A DNA stretch of 64,000 nt, taken from contig JAKLEN010000002.1 of the NCBI GenBank assembly GCA_022711665.1, positions 186,001 to 250,000 of the forward strand. Reading direction: 5' to 3'. The notes under the pieces were generated by a model, which worked only from the letters and a program-made list of their open reading frames with translations, had not been told where the DNA came from and searched no databases. The DNA comes from Acidobacteriota bacterium (GTDB lineage Bacteria > Acidobacteriota > Aminicenantia > Aminicenantales > Saccharicenantaceae). Of the stretch, positions 18,119-27,828 are shown one piece after another. Position 1 is the stretch's first letter; each line of letters opens with the position of its first letter. Both the position numbers and the translations under genes were made by a program.

Positions 18119-18890
18119 CCTCGGCCCGGTAGGCCCAGGCGATCATCTGGTCGTCGGGCTGGCGGAGCGGCCGGCGGTCGAAGCCGCCGAAGATCTCCGA
18201 GCGGGCGAAGCCGGCCGCGGCCAGGAGCAGCTCCAGCTCGAAGGGGTAGACCCAGCGTTGGGACATGGCGAACTTGTGGACCGCCTTCGGGCGCTCGGCG
18301 GCGTCGAGCTCCCAGATCTCGAGCTCCGAGTCCTGCCGCTGGCCGACGATGTCCTTGCGGCGGTTGTCCCACATCTGGACCTTGCCGCCGTCCGGAAGCA
18401 CCGTCTCGTGCTCGAAGACCGGGCGGCCCTCCGGCTCCAGCCAGTAGGCCGGACCGGGATAGGACATATGGAGGACGAGCGCCCCGCCCGGCTCGAGGTG
18501 GGCCAGGGCCGCCCGCAGGCAGGCGATCTGGTCGGCGATCGTCTCGCAGTGGGCGAAGCCGTTGAAGGCGCAGAAGATGCGGGCGTAGCGCCGGCCCAGA
18601 TCGAAAGACCGCATGTCGGCCACCTCGGCCCGGACCGCGAGGCCCGCCGCGGCGGCCTTGTCCCGGAGCCGGCCGATCATGGCCGGGCTGGCGTCCAGGC
18701 CCTCGACGTCGAGCCCGGCCCGGCGCAGGGCCAGCAGCACCCGGCCGGAGCCGCAGGCCATCTCCAGGACGGGTCCGCCGGCGGAGCCGGCCACCTCGGT
18801 CCAATAGGGGATGTCGAAATCCAGGTCGCCGTACAGCAGGTCGTAGACCTCGGGGGCGTCGTAGGGAGAGAGGCGGGGAGCGTTTTCCAT
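18108..18890 (-). CDS. Class I SAM-dependent methyltransferase
   Basis: The protein has 260 residues. ATG 18890-18888 is preceded by GGAAGGAA; an upstream in-frame start lacks a comparable site. Motif I VLEMACGSGRVLLAL, the following acidic VEGLDASPAMIGRL (SAM ribose contact) and ARIFCAFNGFAHC plus LEPGGALVLHM mark a class I Rossmann methyltransferase of the Methyltransf_25/11 type. The substrate is not predictable. It diverges from phzF across 92 bp. The last codons and the stop lie in sequence shared with a dispersed repeat, so the native C-terminus may have been altered by repeat insertion. Confidence 0.88.
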   Translation of the reverse strand: MENAPRLSPYDAPEVYDLLYGDLDFDIPYWTEVAGSAGGPVLEMACGSGRVLLALRRAGLDVEGLDASPAMIGRLRDKAAAAGLAVRAEVADMRSFDLGRRYARIFCAFNGFAHCETIADQIACLRAALAHLEPGGALVLHMSYPGPAYWLEPEGRPVFEHETVLPDGGKVQMWDNRRKDIVGQRQDSELEIWELDAAERPKAVHKFAMSQRWVYPFELELLLAAAGFARSEIFGGFDRRPLRQPDDQMIAWAYRAEAGA

Positions 18891-18982
18891 GGGGAATTCC
18901 TTCCGGCCATGATAACGAAGATGGGCCCGTTCGCGCAAGTGTGATATCCTGGGGCCGTCCGAGACCCGCGCGGAGGAAGACC

Positions 18983-19780
18983 ATGGCCGTTCCGATCTAC
19001 CAAGTCGATTCGTTCACGGAGGAACCCTTCAAGGGGAATCCGGCCGGCGTCTGCCTGCTGCGGGAGCCGGCGGACCCGGCCTGGATGCAGGGCGTCGCCG
19101 CCGAGATGAACGTGGCCGAGACGGCCTTCCCCCTGGCCGAGGGCGACGGCTTCCGCCTGCGCTGGTTCACGCCCAAGACCGAGGTCCGGCTCTGCGGCCA
19201 CGCCACGCTGGCCGCGGCCCATATCCTCTGGGAGAGCGGCGTCCTCGCGCCCGGCCGGGAGGCCCGCTTCCAGACCCTGAGCGGGCTCCTCACCGCCCGC
19301 CGCGACGGCGATCTCGTCGAGCTCGACTTCCCGGCCCGGCCCCCCCTGCCCCGGGCCCCCGAATGGATCGATGCGGTCGCCGGCGCCCTGGGTCTCAAGC
19401 CGGCCGCCGTGGTGATGAGCGCCGAGGACGTCCTGTTCGAGGCCGCCGACGAGGAGGCCGTGCGGGCCGTCGAGCCGGACTTCGCCGTCCTGCGCACGCT
19501 CCCGGCCCGCGGCGTCATCGTCACCAGCCGGGCGGCCGGAAAGGGCTGCGACTTCGTTTCGCGCTTCTTCGCGCCCGCGGTAGGCATAGACGAGGACCCG
19601 GTGACGGGCTCGTCCCACACGGTTCTCGTCCCTTATTGGGCGGCCAAGCTGGGGAAGACGTCGTTCACGGCCCGCCAGCTCTCGGCCCGCGGCGGCGTCC
19701 TCCACCTCCGCCTCGACGGCGAACGGGTCAAGATCGCCGGCCGGGCCGTGACCGTCATCCGGGGCGAGATCCTCGTCTGA
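18983..19780 (+). CDS. PhzF family phenazine biosynthesis-like isomerase
   Basis: The protein has 265 residues. ATG 18983 follows GGAGGAAG. Family landmarks are IYQVDSFTEEPFKGNPAGVC at the N-terminus, MNVAETAFPL with the catalytic Glu, RWFTPKTEVRLCGHATLAAAH, and the second-half DEDPVTGSSHTVLVPYW. The fold is two similar halves related to diaminopimelate epimerase. In most genomes PhzF-like proteins are not part of phenazine synthesis and act as isomerases on small metabolites; no phenazine genes are present here. It is divergent from a methyltransferase. Confidence 0.92.
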   Translation: MAVPIYQVDSFTEEPFKGNPAGVCLLREPADPAWMQGVAAEMNVAETAFPLAEGDGFRLRWFTPKTEVRLCGHATLAAAHILWESGVLAPGREARFQTLSGLLTARRDGDLVELDFPARPPLPRAPEWIDAVAGALGLKPAAVVMSAEDVLFEAADEEAVRAVEPDFAVLRTLPARGVIVTSRAAGKGCDFVSRFFAPAVGIDEDPVTGSSHTVLVPYWAAKLGKTSFTARQLSARGGVLHLRLDGERVKIAGRAVTVIRGEILV

Positions 19781-19804
19781 CCGCCGCCGGCCCCCCGGCC
19801 AGCC

Positions 19805-19833
19805 TTGCAAATCGCAAGATTGTCGGCTATCGT
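19805..19833 (+). promoter_or_regulatory. Sigma-70-like promoter for the sigma-54 activator gene
   Basis: TTGCAA (19805-19810), 17 bp, TATCGT (19828-19833); the ATG is 19 bp downstream. Confidence 0.4.
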
Positions 19834-19851
19834 GGGGTTGCAGGGGGCAAA

Positions 19852-21219
19852 ATGGATCCCGACACAGGCCCGGCCAAGGCGGATTTGCAGCTCCAGATCC
19901 TCGTCGTCGACGACGAGCTCAACATACGCAAGACACTCGCGCTCTGCCTCGAAACCTCGGGCCACGCGGTGACCGCAGTCAGCAACGTCAAGGATGCCCT
20001 GGCCGAGGCCTCCCGCCGCTCGTTCGATCTGGCCTTCGTCGACCTGCGGCTCGGCGTCGATGACGGTCTCGATCTCATCCCGGCCCTTCCCGCCGCGACG
20101 CCCGGGCTCAAGATCATCGTCATCACGGCCTACGCGTCCATCGAAACAGCCGTCGAAGCCATCCGCCGCGGCGCTTCCGATTACATCCCCAAGCCGTTCA
20201 CCCCGGCCCAGATCGACTTGGCCGTCCGCAAGGTTTTCGAGGTCCGTTCGCTCGAACAGAAGGTCGCGGCCCTCCAGGAGGACTTGGGCCGCCAGCATCC
20301 CGAGATCGACCTCGCGAGCACGAGCCCGGCCATGCAGCAGGCCGTGGCCCTGGCCCGTCAGGCCGCGTCCTCCGAGGCGACGATCCTGCTGCTCGGCGAG
20401 AGCGGGACGGGGAAGACCGTCCTGGCCCGGGCCATCCACGGCTGGAGCCGCCGGGCCGGGAAGCCGTTCATCGCCGTCTCCTGTCCGTCCTTCGCGCCGG
20501 AACTCCTGGACAGCGAGCTCTTTGGCCACGTGCGCGGCGCCTTCACCGGTGCCATCCGGGACAACCCGGGCCGGATCTCCGCGGGCGAAGGCGGGACGCT
20601 CTTCCTGGACGAGATCGGCGATCTGCCTCTGGCGCTGCAGCCGAAGCTCCTGCGGTTCATCCAGGAACGGGAATATGAGCGCGTTGGCGATACGGTCACC
20701 CGGAGGGCGGACGTGCGACTGATCGCGGCCACGAATCGGCGGCTCGGAGAGGCTGTACGGGACGGCCGTTTCCGGGAGGATCTGTTCTATCGCCTCAGCG
20801 TCATCCCCATCGAGATCCCACCGCTGCGGGACCGGCCCGGCGACATCCCCGGGCTGGCCGAGCGGCTGCTGGCCTTCCACGCCCGCGTCAATCATCGCAC
20901 GTTCCTGGGCTTCGCCGACGAAGCCGTCCGCGCCCTGGCCGGCTACGGCTGGCCGGGGAACGTTCGCGAACTGAGCAATACCATCGAACGGGCCGCGATC
21001 ATCTGCCGGGAGGACCGCATCGGCGCCGAGTGCCTGCCGCCGGGGATCGCGGCAGGTGACGCCGAGATCAGGATCGGGGATCGCGTCAGTCTGGACAAGA
21101 TCGAAGAACGGCACATCCGGCGCGTTCTGGCCGCCACCCGGTCGCTTCAGGAAGCGGCATCCATCCTGGACGTCGATCAGGCAACGCTCTGGCGCAGACG
21201 CAAGAAGTACGGCATCTGA
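19852..21219 (+). CDS. Sigma-54-dependent response regulator (NtrC type), probable kdp activator
   Basis: The protein has 455 residues. ATG 19852 is preceded by GCAGGGGGC. The receiver domain (12-130) has Asp20/21 and phosphoacceptor Asp64 in AFVDLRLG. The AAA+ domain (about 155-385) has Walker A GESGTGKTVLAR, the sigma-54-contacting GAFTGA loop, Walker B GGTLFLDEIGDL and an arginine-finger region. The C-terminal Fis-type helix-turn-helix ends with LQEAASILDVDQATLWRRRK. It should activate a sigma-54 promoter after phosphorylation. A perfect -24/-12 promoter lies 150 bp downstream, in front of a histidine kinase and kdpFABC, which makes this the likely activator of the potassium operon. Confidence 0.94.
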   Translation: MDPDTGPAKADLQLQILVVDDELNIRKTLALCLETSGHAVTAVSNVKDALAEASRRSFDLAFVDLRLGVDDGLDLIPALPAATPGLKIIVITAYASIETAVEAIRRGASDYIPKPFTPAQIDLAVRKVFEVRSLEQKVAALQEDLGRQHPEIDLASTSPAMQQAVALARQAASSEATILLLGESGTGKTVLARAIHGWSRRAGKPFIAVSCPSFAPELLDSELFGHVRGAFTGAIRDNPGRISAGEGGTLFLDEIGDLPLALQPKLLRFIQEREYERVGDTVTRRADVRLIAATNRRLGEAVRDGRFREDLFYRLSVIPIEIPPLRDRPGDIPGLAERLLAFHARVNHRTFLGFADEAVRALAGYGWPGNVRELSNTIERAAIICREDRIGAECLPPGIAAGDAEIRIGDRVSLDKIEERHIRRVLAATRSLQEAASILDVDQATLWRRRKKYGI

Positions 21220-21370
21220 CGAAGCGGTCTGTCCTTTTTTAAAAGCATTTCCGGCGAACATATTGCATTTTTCAATCATAAAAACCGTCCGATCCTTGCG
21301 AAATGCACGGCATCATCTCGGCTCAACATCGTATCTTATTAAATCTAAATATTTTAATAGGATAAGACCT
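21220..21370. promoter_or_regulatory. AT-rich upstream activating region with inverted repeats
   Basis: The stretch is strikingly AT-rich against its surroundings. It contains TATTAAA (21337-21343) and TTTAATA (21353-21359) as a perfect 7-bp inverted repeat with a 9-bp spacer, and TGCATTT (21264-21270) with AAATGCA (21301-21307). Such sites between a sigma-54 activator gene and a -24/-12 promoter are good candidates for activator or bending-protein binding. Which is which cannot be read from sequence. Confidence 0.45.
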
Positions 21371-21386
21371 TGGCACGGGTCTTGCT
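21371..21386 (+). promoter_or_regulatory. Sigma-54 (-24/-12) promoter for the kinase-kdp operon
   Basis: TGGCAC (21371-21376), 5 bp, TTGCT (21382-21386), a full match to the TGGCAC-N5-TTGCW consensus. The predicted transcription start is near 21397, which lies downstream of the first in-frame ATG at 21390 and so selects the ATG at 21411 as the kinase start. Confidence 0.85.
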
Positions 21387-21410
21387 AATATGCCAATCGA
21401 AGGAAAACAT

Positions 21411-23258
21411 ATGATGCTCGGACTCCGGCAAAAACTAACGCTTGGCTTCGGAGGACTTCTTGTCATCCTCGTCATCGTCGGGGCCCAGAGCATTGCGGCC
21501 CTGTCGCGGCTCGGCCAATCCATCGACGTCATCCTGCGGGAAAACTACCGAAGCGTCATCGCCTGCCAGGAGATGAAGGAGGCCCTGGAGCGCATCGATA
21601 GCGGCGTGCTGTTCACGCTCCTCGGAGACTCCCCGCAGGGAGAAGCTCTCATCCTGAAGAACAAGGGCGCCTTCGAAGCGGGACTCCAGGTCGAGCTGAA
21701 TACGATCACGCTCGCCGGTGAGGGCGAGAAGGCCCGGCTCCTCAGGGACGATTACGGCCGTTATGCGGCGGCCCTCGACAGGGTAAAGGACGCGACGGCG
21801 CCGCCGGAGGTCCGCCGGGACGCCTACTTCCGGACCCTGCTGCCGCTCTTCGGTCGGATCAAGGCCACGGCCGACGCCATCCTCCAGATGAATCAGCAGA
21901 ACATGAACGACGCCAATAATCGAGCCCGGCAGGACGCCCGGGCGGCCCGGCGACAGATGTACCTGCTCCTCGGCCTGGGAACGCTCATCGCCCTGGCGCT
22001 CGTCGTCTTCTCGCGGCGCTGGATCCTCCGGCCTGTCCGGAGCCTGATCAAGTCCGCCGACGAGATCCGCCGCGGCAACCTCGATCTAGTCGTCCCGGTC
22101 GGCTCGCGCGACGAGATCGGCCACCTTGCCGAGTCTTTCAACGCCATGGCGGCCAGCCTCCGCGAACTTCGTCGGTCCGACCAGGCCAGGCTTGCCCGGG
22201 TCCGACGTGCGACCGAGCAGGCGTTCGACCGTCTGGCCGACCCGATCGCCGTCCTCGACCTCGATGGCCGGGTCGAGGTCTCCACGGAGTCGGCCCGCGA
22301 GGTCTTCGGCCTGCGGCCGGGGGCTTCGGTCCGCGATCTTCCACCCGATATTGACGGCCTGTTCGGCCGGGCCCTGGCCGAAGGCCGGCCGGTGCCGCCG
22401 CGCGCCCAGCAGAAACTCATCCAACAGTTCGTCGGCGGCGAGGAGCGCTTTTACAGGCCCGAGGCCGTCCCGATCCTGGACGCCGGGCGGCAGCCGACGG
22501 GGGTCATACTCGTCCTTCAGGACGTGACCCAGCTCCGCCAGCAGGACGAGATCAAGCGAAACGTCATCCGGACCGTTTCGCATCAGCTGAAAACGCCCCT
22601 GACGTCGGTGCGCCTGGCCATCCATCTCCTGCTCGAAGAGAAGATCGGGCCCCTCAACGAAAAGCAGGCCGAACTCCTGATCGCGGCCCGGGAGGACAGC
22701 GAACGGCTCCACATCATCCTGAACAACCTGCTCGACATCAGCCGCCTGGAAGCGGGCCAAGCCCGCCTCGATCTCGAGACGGTCTCGCCCCGGGCGCTCA
22801 TCCTGGACTCCCTCGAGCCATTCCGCCGGGCCGCCCAGGACCAAGGAGTCACCTTGGCTGCCGACATCCCCGGCGACCTGGCCGGCGTCCGGGTCGATCG
22901 CTCCCGCCTCGGCTTCGTTTTCGGCAACATCATCACGAACGCCCTCCAGCATACGCCGCCCGGGGGGAAGATCACGGTCAGCGCCGAAGAAGAGGGCGGC
23001 GAGGTCCGCATCTCGATCTCGGATACCGGCGGCGGCATCCCGGAAGCCTTCCTGCCCAAGGTTTTCGAGCCGTTCTTCCGCGTCCCGGGCCGGAAGGAAA
23101 GCCAGGGGGCGGGACTCGGCCTGGCCATCGCCAAGGAGATCGTCGAGGCCCACGGCGGCCAAGTCGGCGTCGAAAGCCGCGAGGGCCAGGGCGCGACGTT
23201 CTTTTTCACGCTGAAGAAGGCCGGCGGGACCGGCGCGGAGGAGCCCCATCATGAGTGA
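21411..23258 (+). CDS. Membrane sensor histidine kinase of the kdp operon
   Basis: The protein has 615 residues. ATG 21411 is chosen because the sigma-54 promoter lies over the earlier ATG and GAAGGAA precedes it. Topology is one N-terminal helix (about 9-30), an extracytoplasmic four-helix-bundle-like sensor, a second helix (about 185-203), then HAMP, a PAS domain (about 275-370), HisKA with His391 in SHQLKTPL, and HATPase with N-box, DTGGGIP and GAGLGLAI. It probably phosphorylates the sigma-54 activator encoded upstream, replacing the KdpD kinase. Its sensor domain resembles the orphan protein at 29508-30296. The stop overlaps a small ORF by 8 bp. Confidence 0.92.
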   Translation: MMLGLRQKLTLGFGGLLVILVIVGAQSIAALSRLGQSIDVILRENYRSVIACQEMKEALERIDSGVLFTLLGDSPQGEALILKNKGAFEAGLQVELNTITLAGEGEKARLLRDDYGRYAAALDRVKDATAPPEVRRDAYFRTLLPLFGRIKATADAILQMNQQNMNDANNRARQDARAARRQMYLLLGLGTLIALALVVFSRRWILRPVRSLIKSADEIRRGNLDLVVPVGSRDEIGHLAESFNAMAASLRELRRSDQARLARVRRATEQAFDRLADPIAVLDLDGRVEVSTESAREVFGLRPGASVRDLPPDIDGLFGRALAEGRPVPPRAQQKLIQQFVGGEERFYRPEAVPILDAGRQPTGVILVLQDVTQLRQQDEIKRNVIRTVSHQLKTPLTSVRLAIHLLLEEKIGPLNEKQAELLIAAREDSERLHIILNNLLDISRLEAGQARLDLETVSPRALILDSLEPFRRAAQDQGVTLAADIPGDLAGVRVDRSRLGFVFGNIITNALQHTPPGGKITVSAEEEGGEVRISISDTGGGIPEAFLPKVFEPFFRVPGRKESQGAGLGLAIAKEIVEAHGGQVGVESREGQGATFFFTLKKAGGTGAEEPHHE

Positions 23259-23334
23259 CCTCCTGTTCGTGCTCATCGCCTGCGCCTTCTTCGGACTCTG
23301 CGACCGGTATGCCCGGGCCTGTGAGAGGCTCTGA
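23251..23334 (+). CDS. Tiny membrane protein upstream of kdpF
   Basis: This 27-residue ORF starts at an ATG overlapping the end of the kinase gene and stops 2 bp before kdpF. The sequence starts with an uninterrupted hydrophobic helix (DLLFVLIACAFFGLCD) and ends with a basic/acidic tail, RYARACERL. Short ORFs of this type, ending in CERL-like tails, are in my recollection common just before kdpF in many bacteria but usually go unannotated. Its position in a tight operon and its single-helix design support it being real. A role as an accessory subunit of the Kdp complex is inference. Confidence 0.6.
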   Translation: MSDLLFVLIACAFFGLCDRYARACERL

Positions 23335-23336
23335 CC

Positions 23337-23420
23337 ATGATCGACGTCGTCGGGCTCGCCCTCGGCCTCCTGCTCATCGGCTACCTCCTGCTGAGCGTCC
23401 TCCGGCCTGAAAAGTTCTGA
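23337..23420 (+). CDS. kdpF: Potassium-transporting ATPase small subunit KdpF
   Basis: The protein has 27 residues and is a single membrane helix, MIDVVGLALGLLLIGYLLL followed by SVLRPEKF. The GYLxxxxLxPExF ending is the family signature; KdpF stabilises the KdpABC complex in the membrane. It lies 2 bp after the tiny ORF and 13 bp before kdpA, as in canonical kdp operons. Confidence 0.9.
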   Translation: MIDVVGLALGLLLIGYLLLSVLRPEKF

Positions 23421-23433
23421 AAGGCCAAAAGGC

Positions 23434-25179
23434 ATGACCGTTTACGGCGGACTCCAATTGGCGCTCTTCCTCGGGTGTCTCTTCCTCCTGACCAAGCCGG
23501 TCGGTCTCTGCCTGGTCAGGGTCCTGGACCCCGGCGGCCGGACCTGGCTGGACCGGCCGCTGAAGCCGGTCGAACGCCTCCTTTACCGGTTTCTCGGCGT
23601 CGACCCGGCAAAAGAGCAGGATTGGCGCTCCTACACCCGCTCCCTTCTCCTCTTCAGCCTGGCCGGGCTTCTCTTCACCTACGCTGTCCTCCGGCTCCAG
23701 CACCTCCTGCCGTTAAATCCCCAGCGATTCGGGCCTCTGGCGCCCGATCTCGCCTTCAACACGGCGGCCAGCTTCACGACCAACACGAATTGGCAGAATT
23801 ACGCCGGCGAGACGACGCTGTCGTATTTCTCCCAGATGGTCGGGCTCGTTTTCCACAACTTCGTCTCCGCCGCCGCCGGCATCGCCGTCGCCGCGGCCCT
23901 GGTTCGCGGCCTCGCCAGGCACGCATCCCGGACGGTGGGGAACTTCTGGGTCGATCTGGTCCGCGTCAACCTCTATCTGCTCCTCCCTATGTCTCTCGTC
24001 CTCTCGCTCTTCCTCGCCTCCCAGGGGGTCGTCCAGAACTTCCGGCCGTACGTTAAGACGGCGGCCGGAGCGGGAGCGACCGGCGCCGGGGCCGGCAACG
24101 CGATCGCGGCGCAGGTCCTGCCGCAGGGCCCGGCGGCCTCCCAGGTCGCTATCAAGATGCTCGGCACGAACGGCGGCGGGTTCTTCAACGCCAACGCCGC
24201 CCACCCCTACGAGAATCCGACGCCCCTTTCGAACTTCGTCCAGATGCTCGCGATCTTCCTCATCCCGGCCGGCCTGACCTATTACCTGGGCCGCAAGGTC
24301 AAGGACCGGAAGCACGGCTGGGCCGTCTGGACGTCCATGGCCCTCCTCTTCCTCGTCGCGGCCCTCGTCTGCTGGAAGGCTGAGAGCGCCGGCAATCCCC
24401 GCCTCCGTACCCTCGGCCTCGATCCGCGCGGCGGCAGCATGGAAGGCAAGGAGGTCCGCTTCGGCGTTCCGGCCTCGGCTCTCTTCGCCACCGTCACGAC
24501 GGACGCCTCGTGCGGCGCGGTCAACGCCATGCACGACTCCTTCACGCCGCTCGGCGGGCTCGTCCCGCTCGTCAACATCGAGCTCGGCGAGGTCGTCTTC
24601 GGTGGCGTCGGCTCGGGCCTCTACGGGATGATCGTCTTCATCGTCCTGGCCGTCTTCCTGACCGGCCTGATGGTCGGGCGGACCCCCGAGTACCTGGGCA
24701 AGAAGATCGAGGCCTATGACGTCAAGGTCTCCGTCCTGACCATCCTGGTCCCCATCTTCGCCATCCTTGGCTTCTCCGCCGCGGCCTCGGTCGGCCGGTG
24801 GGGCCTGGCCGGCCTCGGCAACGCCGGCCCCCACGGCCTGAGCGAGATCATCTATGCCTTCTCTTCGGCTGCGGGCAACAACGGCAGCGCCTTCGCCGGC
24901 CTCGACGGGAACACGCCGGCGTACAACGTCGCCCTGGCCCTGGCCATGCTTTGTGGCCGCTTCGTCATGATCGTGCCCGTCATGGCCCTGGCCGGCAGCC
25001 TGGCGCGGAAGAAGCTCGTCCCGGCCGACGAGGCTAGCTTCCCGGTGAGCGGGGCGATGTTCATCGGCATCCTCGTCGGGACGGTCGTCATCGTCGGCGC
25101 CCTGACGTTTCTGCCCGCGCTGGCCCTCGGCCCGATCGTCGAACACTTCCTGATGACCGGATCGGGCGTCCTGTTCTAG
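23434..25179 (+). CDS. kdpA: Potassium-transporting ATPase potassium-binding subunit KdpA
   Basis: The protein has 581 residues, of usual length, with about ten membrane helices. Selectivity-filter-like P-loops typical of KdpA are visible: AASFTTNTNWQNYAGE, MLGTNGGGFFNANAAHPYENPTP, TDASCGAVNAMHDSFTPLGG and AFSSAAGNNGSAFAGL. KdpA forms the high-affinity K+ channel-like entry of the Kdp pump in the inner membrane. It is the third gene of the sigma-54-driven operon after the kinase. Confidence 0.96.
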   Translation: MTVYGGLQLALFLGCLFLLTKPVGLCLVRVLDPGGRTWLDRPLKPVERLLYRFLGVDPAKEQDWRSYTRSLLLFSLAGLLFTYAVLRLQHLLPLNPQRFGPLAPDLAFNTAASFTTNTNWQNYAGETTLSYFSQMVGLVFHNFVSAAAGIAVAAALVRGLARHASRTVGNFWVDLVRVNLYLLLPMSLVLSLFLASQGVVQNFRPYVKTAAGAGATGAGAGNAIAAQVLPQGPAASQVAIKMLGTNGGGFFNANAAHPYENPTPLSNFVQMLAIFLIPAGLTYYLGRKVKDRKHGWAVWTSMALLFLVAALVCWKAESAGNPRLRTLGLDPRGGSMEGKEVRFGVPASALFATVTTDASCGAVNAMHDSFTPLGGLVPLVNIELGEVVFGGVGSGLYGMIVFIVLAVFLTGLMVGRTPEYLGKKIEAYDVKVSVLTILVPIFAILGFSAAASVGRWGLAGLGNAGPHGLSEIIYAFSSAAGNNGSAFAGLDGNTPAYNVALALAMLCGRFVMIVPVMALAGSLARKKLVPADEASFPVSGAMFIGILVGTVVIVGALTFLPALALGPIVEHFLMTGSGVLF

Positions 25180-25191
25180 GAGGGTTGAGAG

Positions 25192-27213
<2,022 letters not shown>

Positions 27214-27234
27214 CATGGGTAAAGGAGCACGGAC

Positions 27235-27828
27235 ATGACTAACGGGCTCGCGGAACTGCGGCGGTCGGTCCTGGCCGTGGCCGCCCTCGCTGTCATCCTC
27301 TGCGGCCTCTATCCGCTGGCCGCGTGGGTTGCGGCCCAGGTGCTCTTCCCCGGCCGGGCCAATGGGTCCCTCCGGACCACGAACGGGATCGTCGTCGGCT
27401 CGGACCTCATCGCCCCGAGGTTCCTGGGTCCAGCCTATTTCCATCCGCGTCCGTCGGCTGCCGGCGACGGCCGCGACGCCGGGCGATCCGGCGGCTCGAA
27501 CCTCGGGCCGCTCTCGCGCGGGCTGGTCGAGGCCGTGGCCCGTCGCGCCGCCGATTACCGGGCGGAGAACGGGCTCGGCGCGGGTACGCCCCTGCCGGCC
27601 GACGCGGTGACCGCCTCGGGGAGCGGGCTCGATCCCCACATCTCGCCTGAGAACGCCCGGCTCCAGGCCGGCCGCGTCGCCCGGGCTCGCGGCCTGGCCG
27701 AGGCCAGCGTTATCGCCCTGATCGGGGCATCGACCGAGGGCCGGACGCTCGGCGTCCTCGGCGAACCCCGCGTCAACGTTCTCGAACTGAACCTCGCGCT
27801 CGACGGAGTCTCCCGTGGCGGACGATAG
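27235..27828 (+). CDS. kdpC: Potassium-transporting ATPase subunit KdpC
   Basis: The protein has 197 residues with one N-terminal membrane helix (about 13-35) and a periplasmic domain. The conserved YFHPRPSAA, GGSNLGPLS and SGSGLDPHISPENA segments define KdpC. It acts as a chaperone-like subunit raising nucleotide affinity of KdpB. AAAGGAGCAC precedes the ATG. The downstream KdpD-like gene overlaps it by 14 bp. Confidence 0.96.
   Translation: MTNGLAELRRSVLAVAALAVILCGLYPLAAWVAAQVLFPGRANGSLRTTNGIVVGSDLIAPRFLGPAYFHPRPSAAGDGRDAGRSGGSNLGPLSRGLVEAVARRAADYRAENGLGAGTPLPADAVTASGSGLDPHISPENARLQAGRVARARGLAEASVIALIGASTEGRTLGVLGEPRVNVLELNLALDGVSRGGR

Noticed and set aside
18983..19780. Phenazine biosynthesis cluster
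   Set aside because: Only a PhzF-like gene is present, and PhzF relatives are common without phenazine genes.
21390..21410. ATG at 21390 as the start of the kdp kinase
   Set aside because: The -12 element of the sigma-54 promoter ends four bases before it, and the predicted transcription start is downstream of it.
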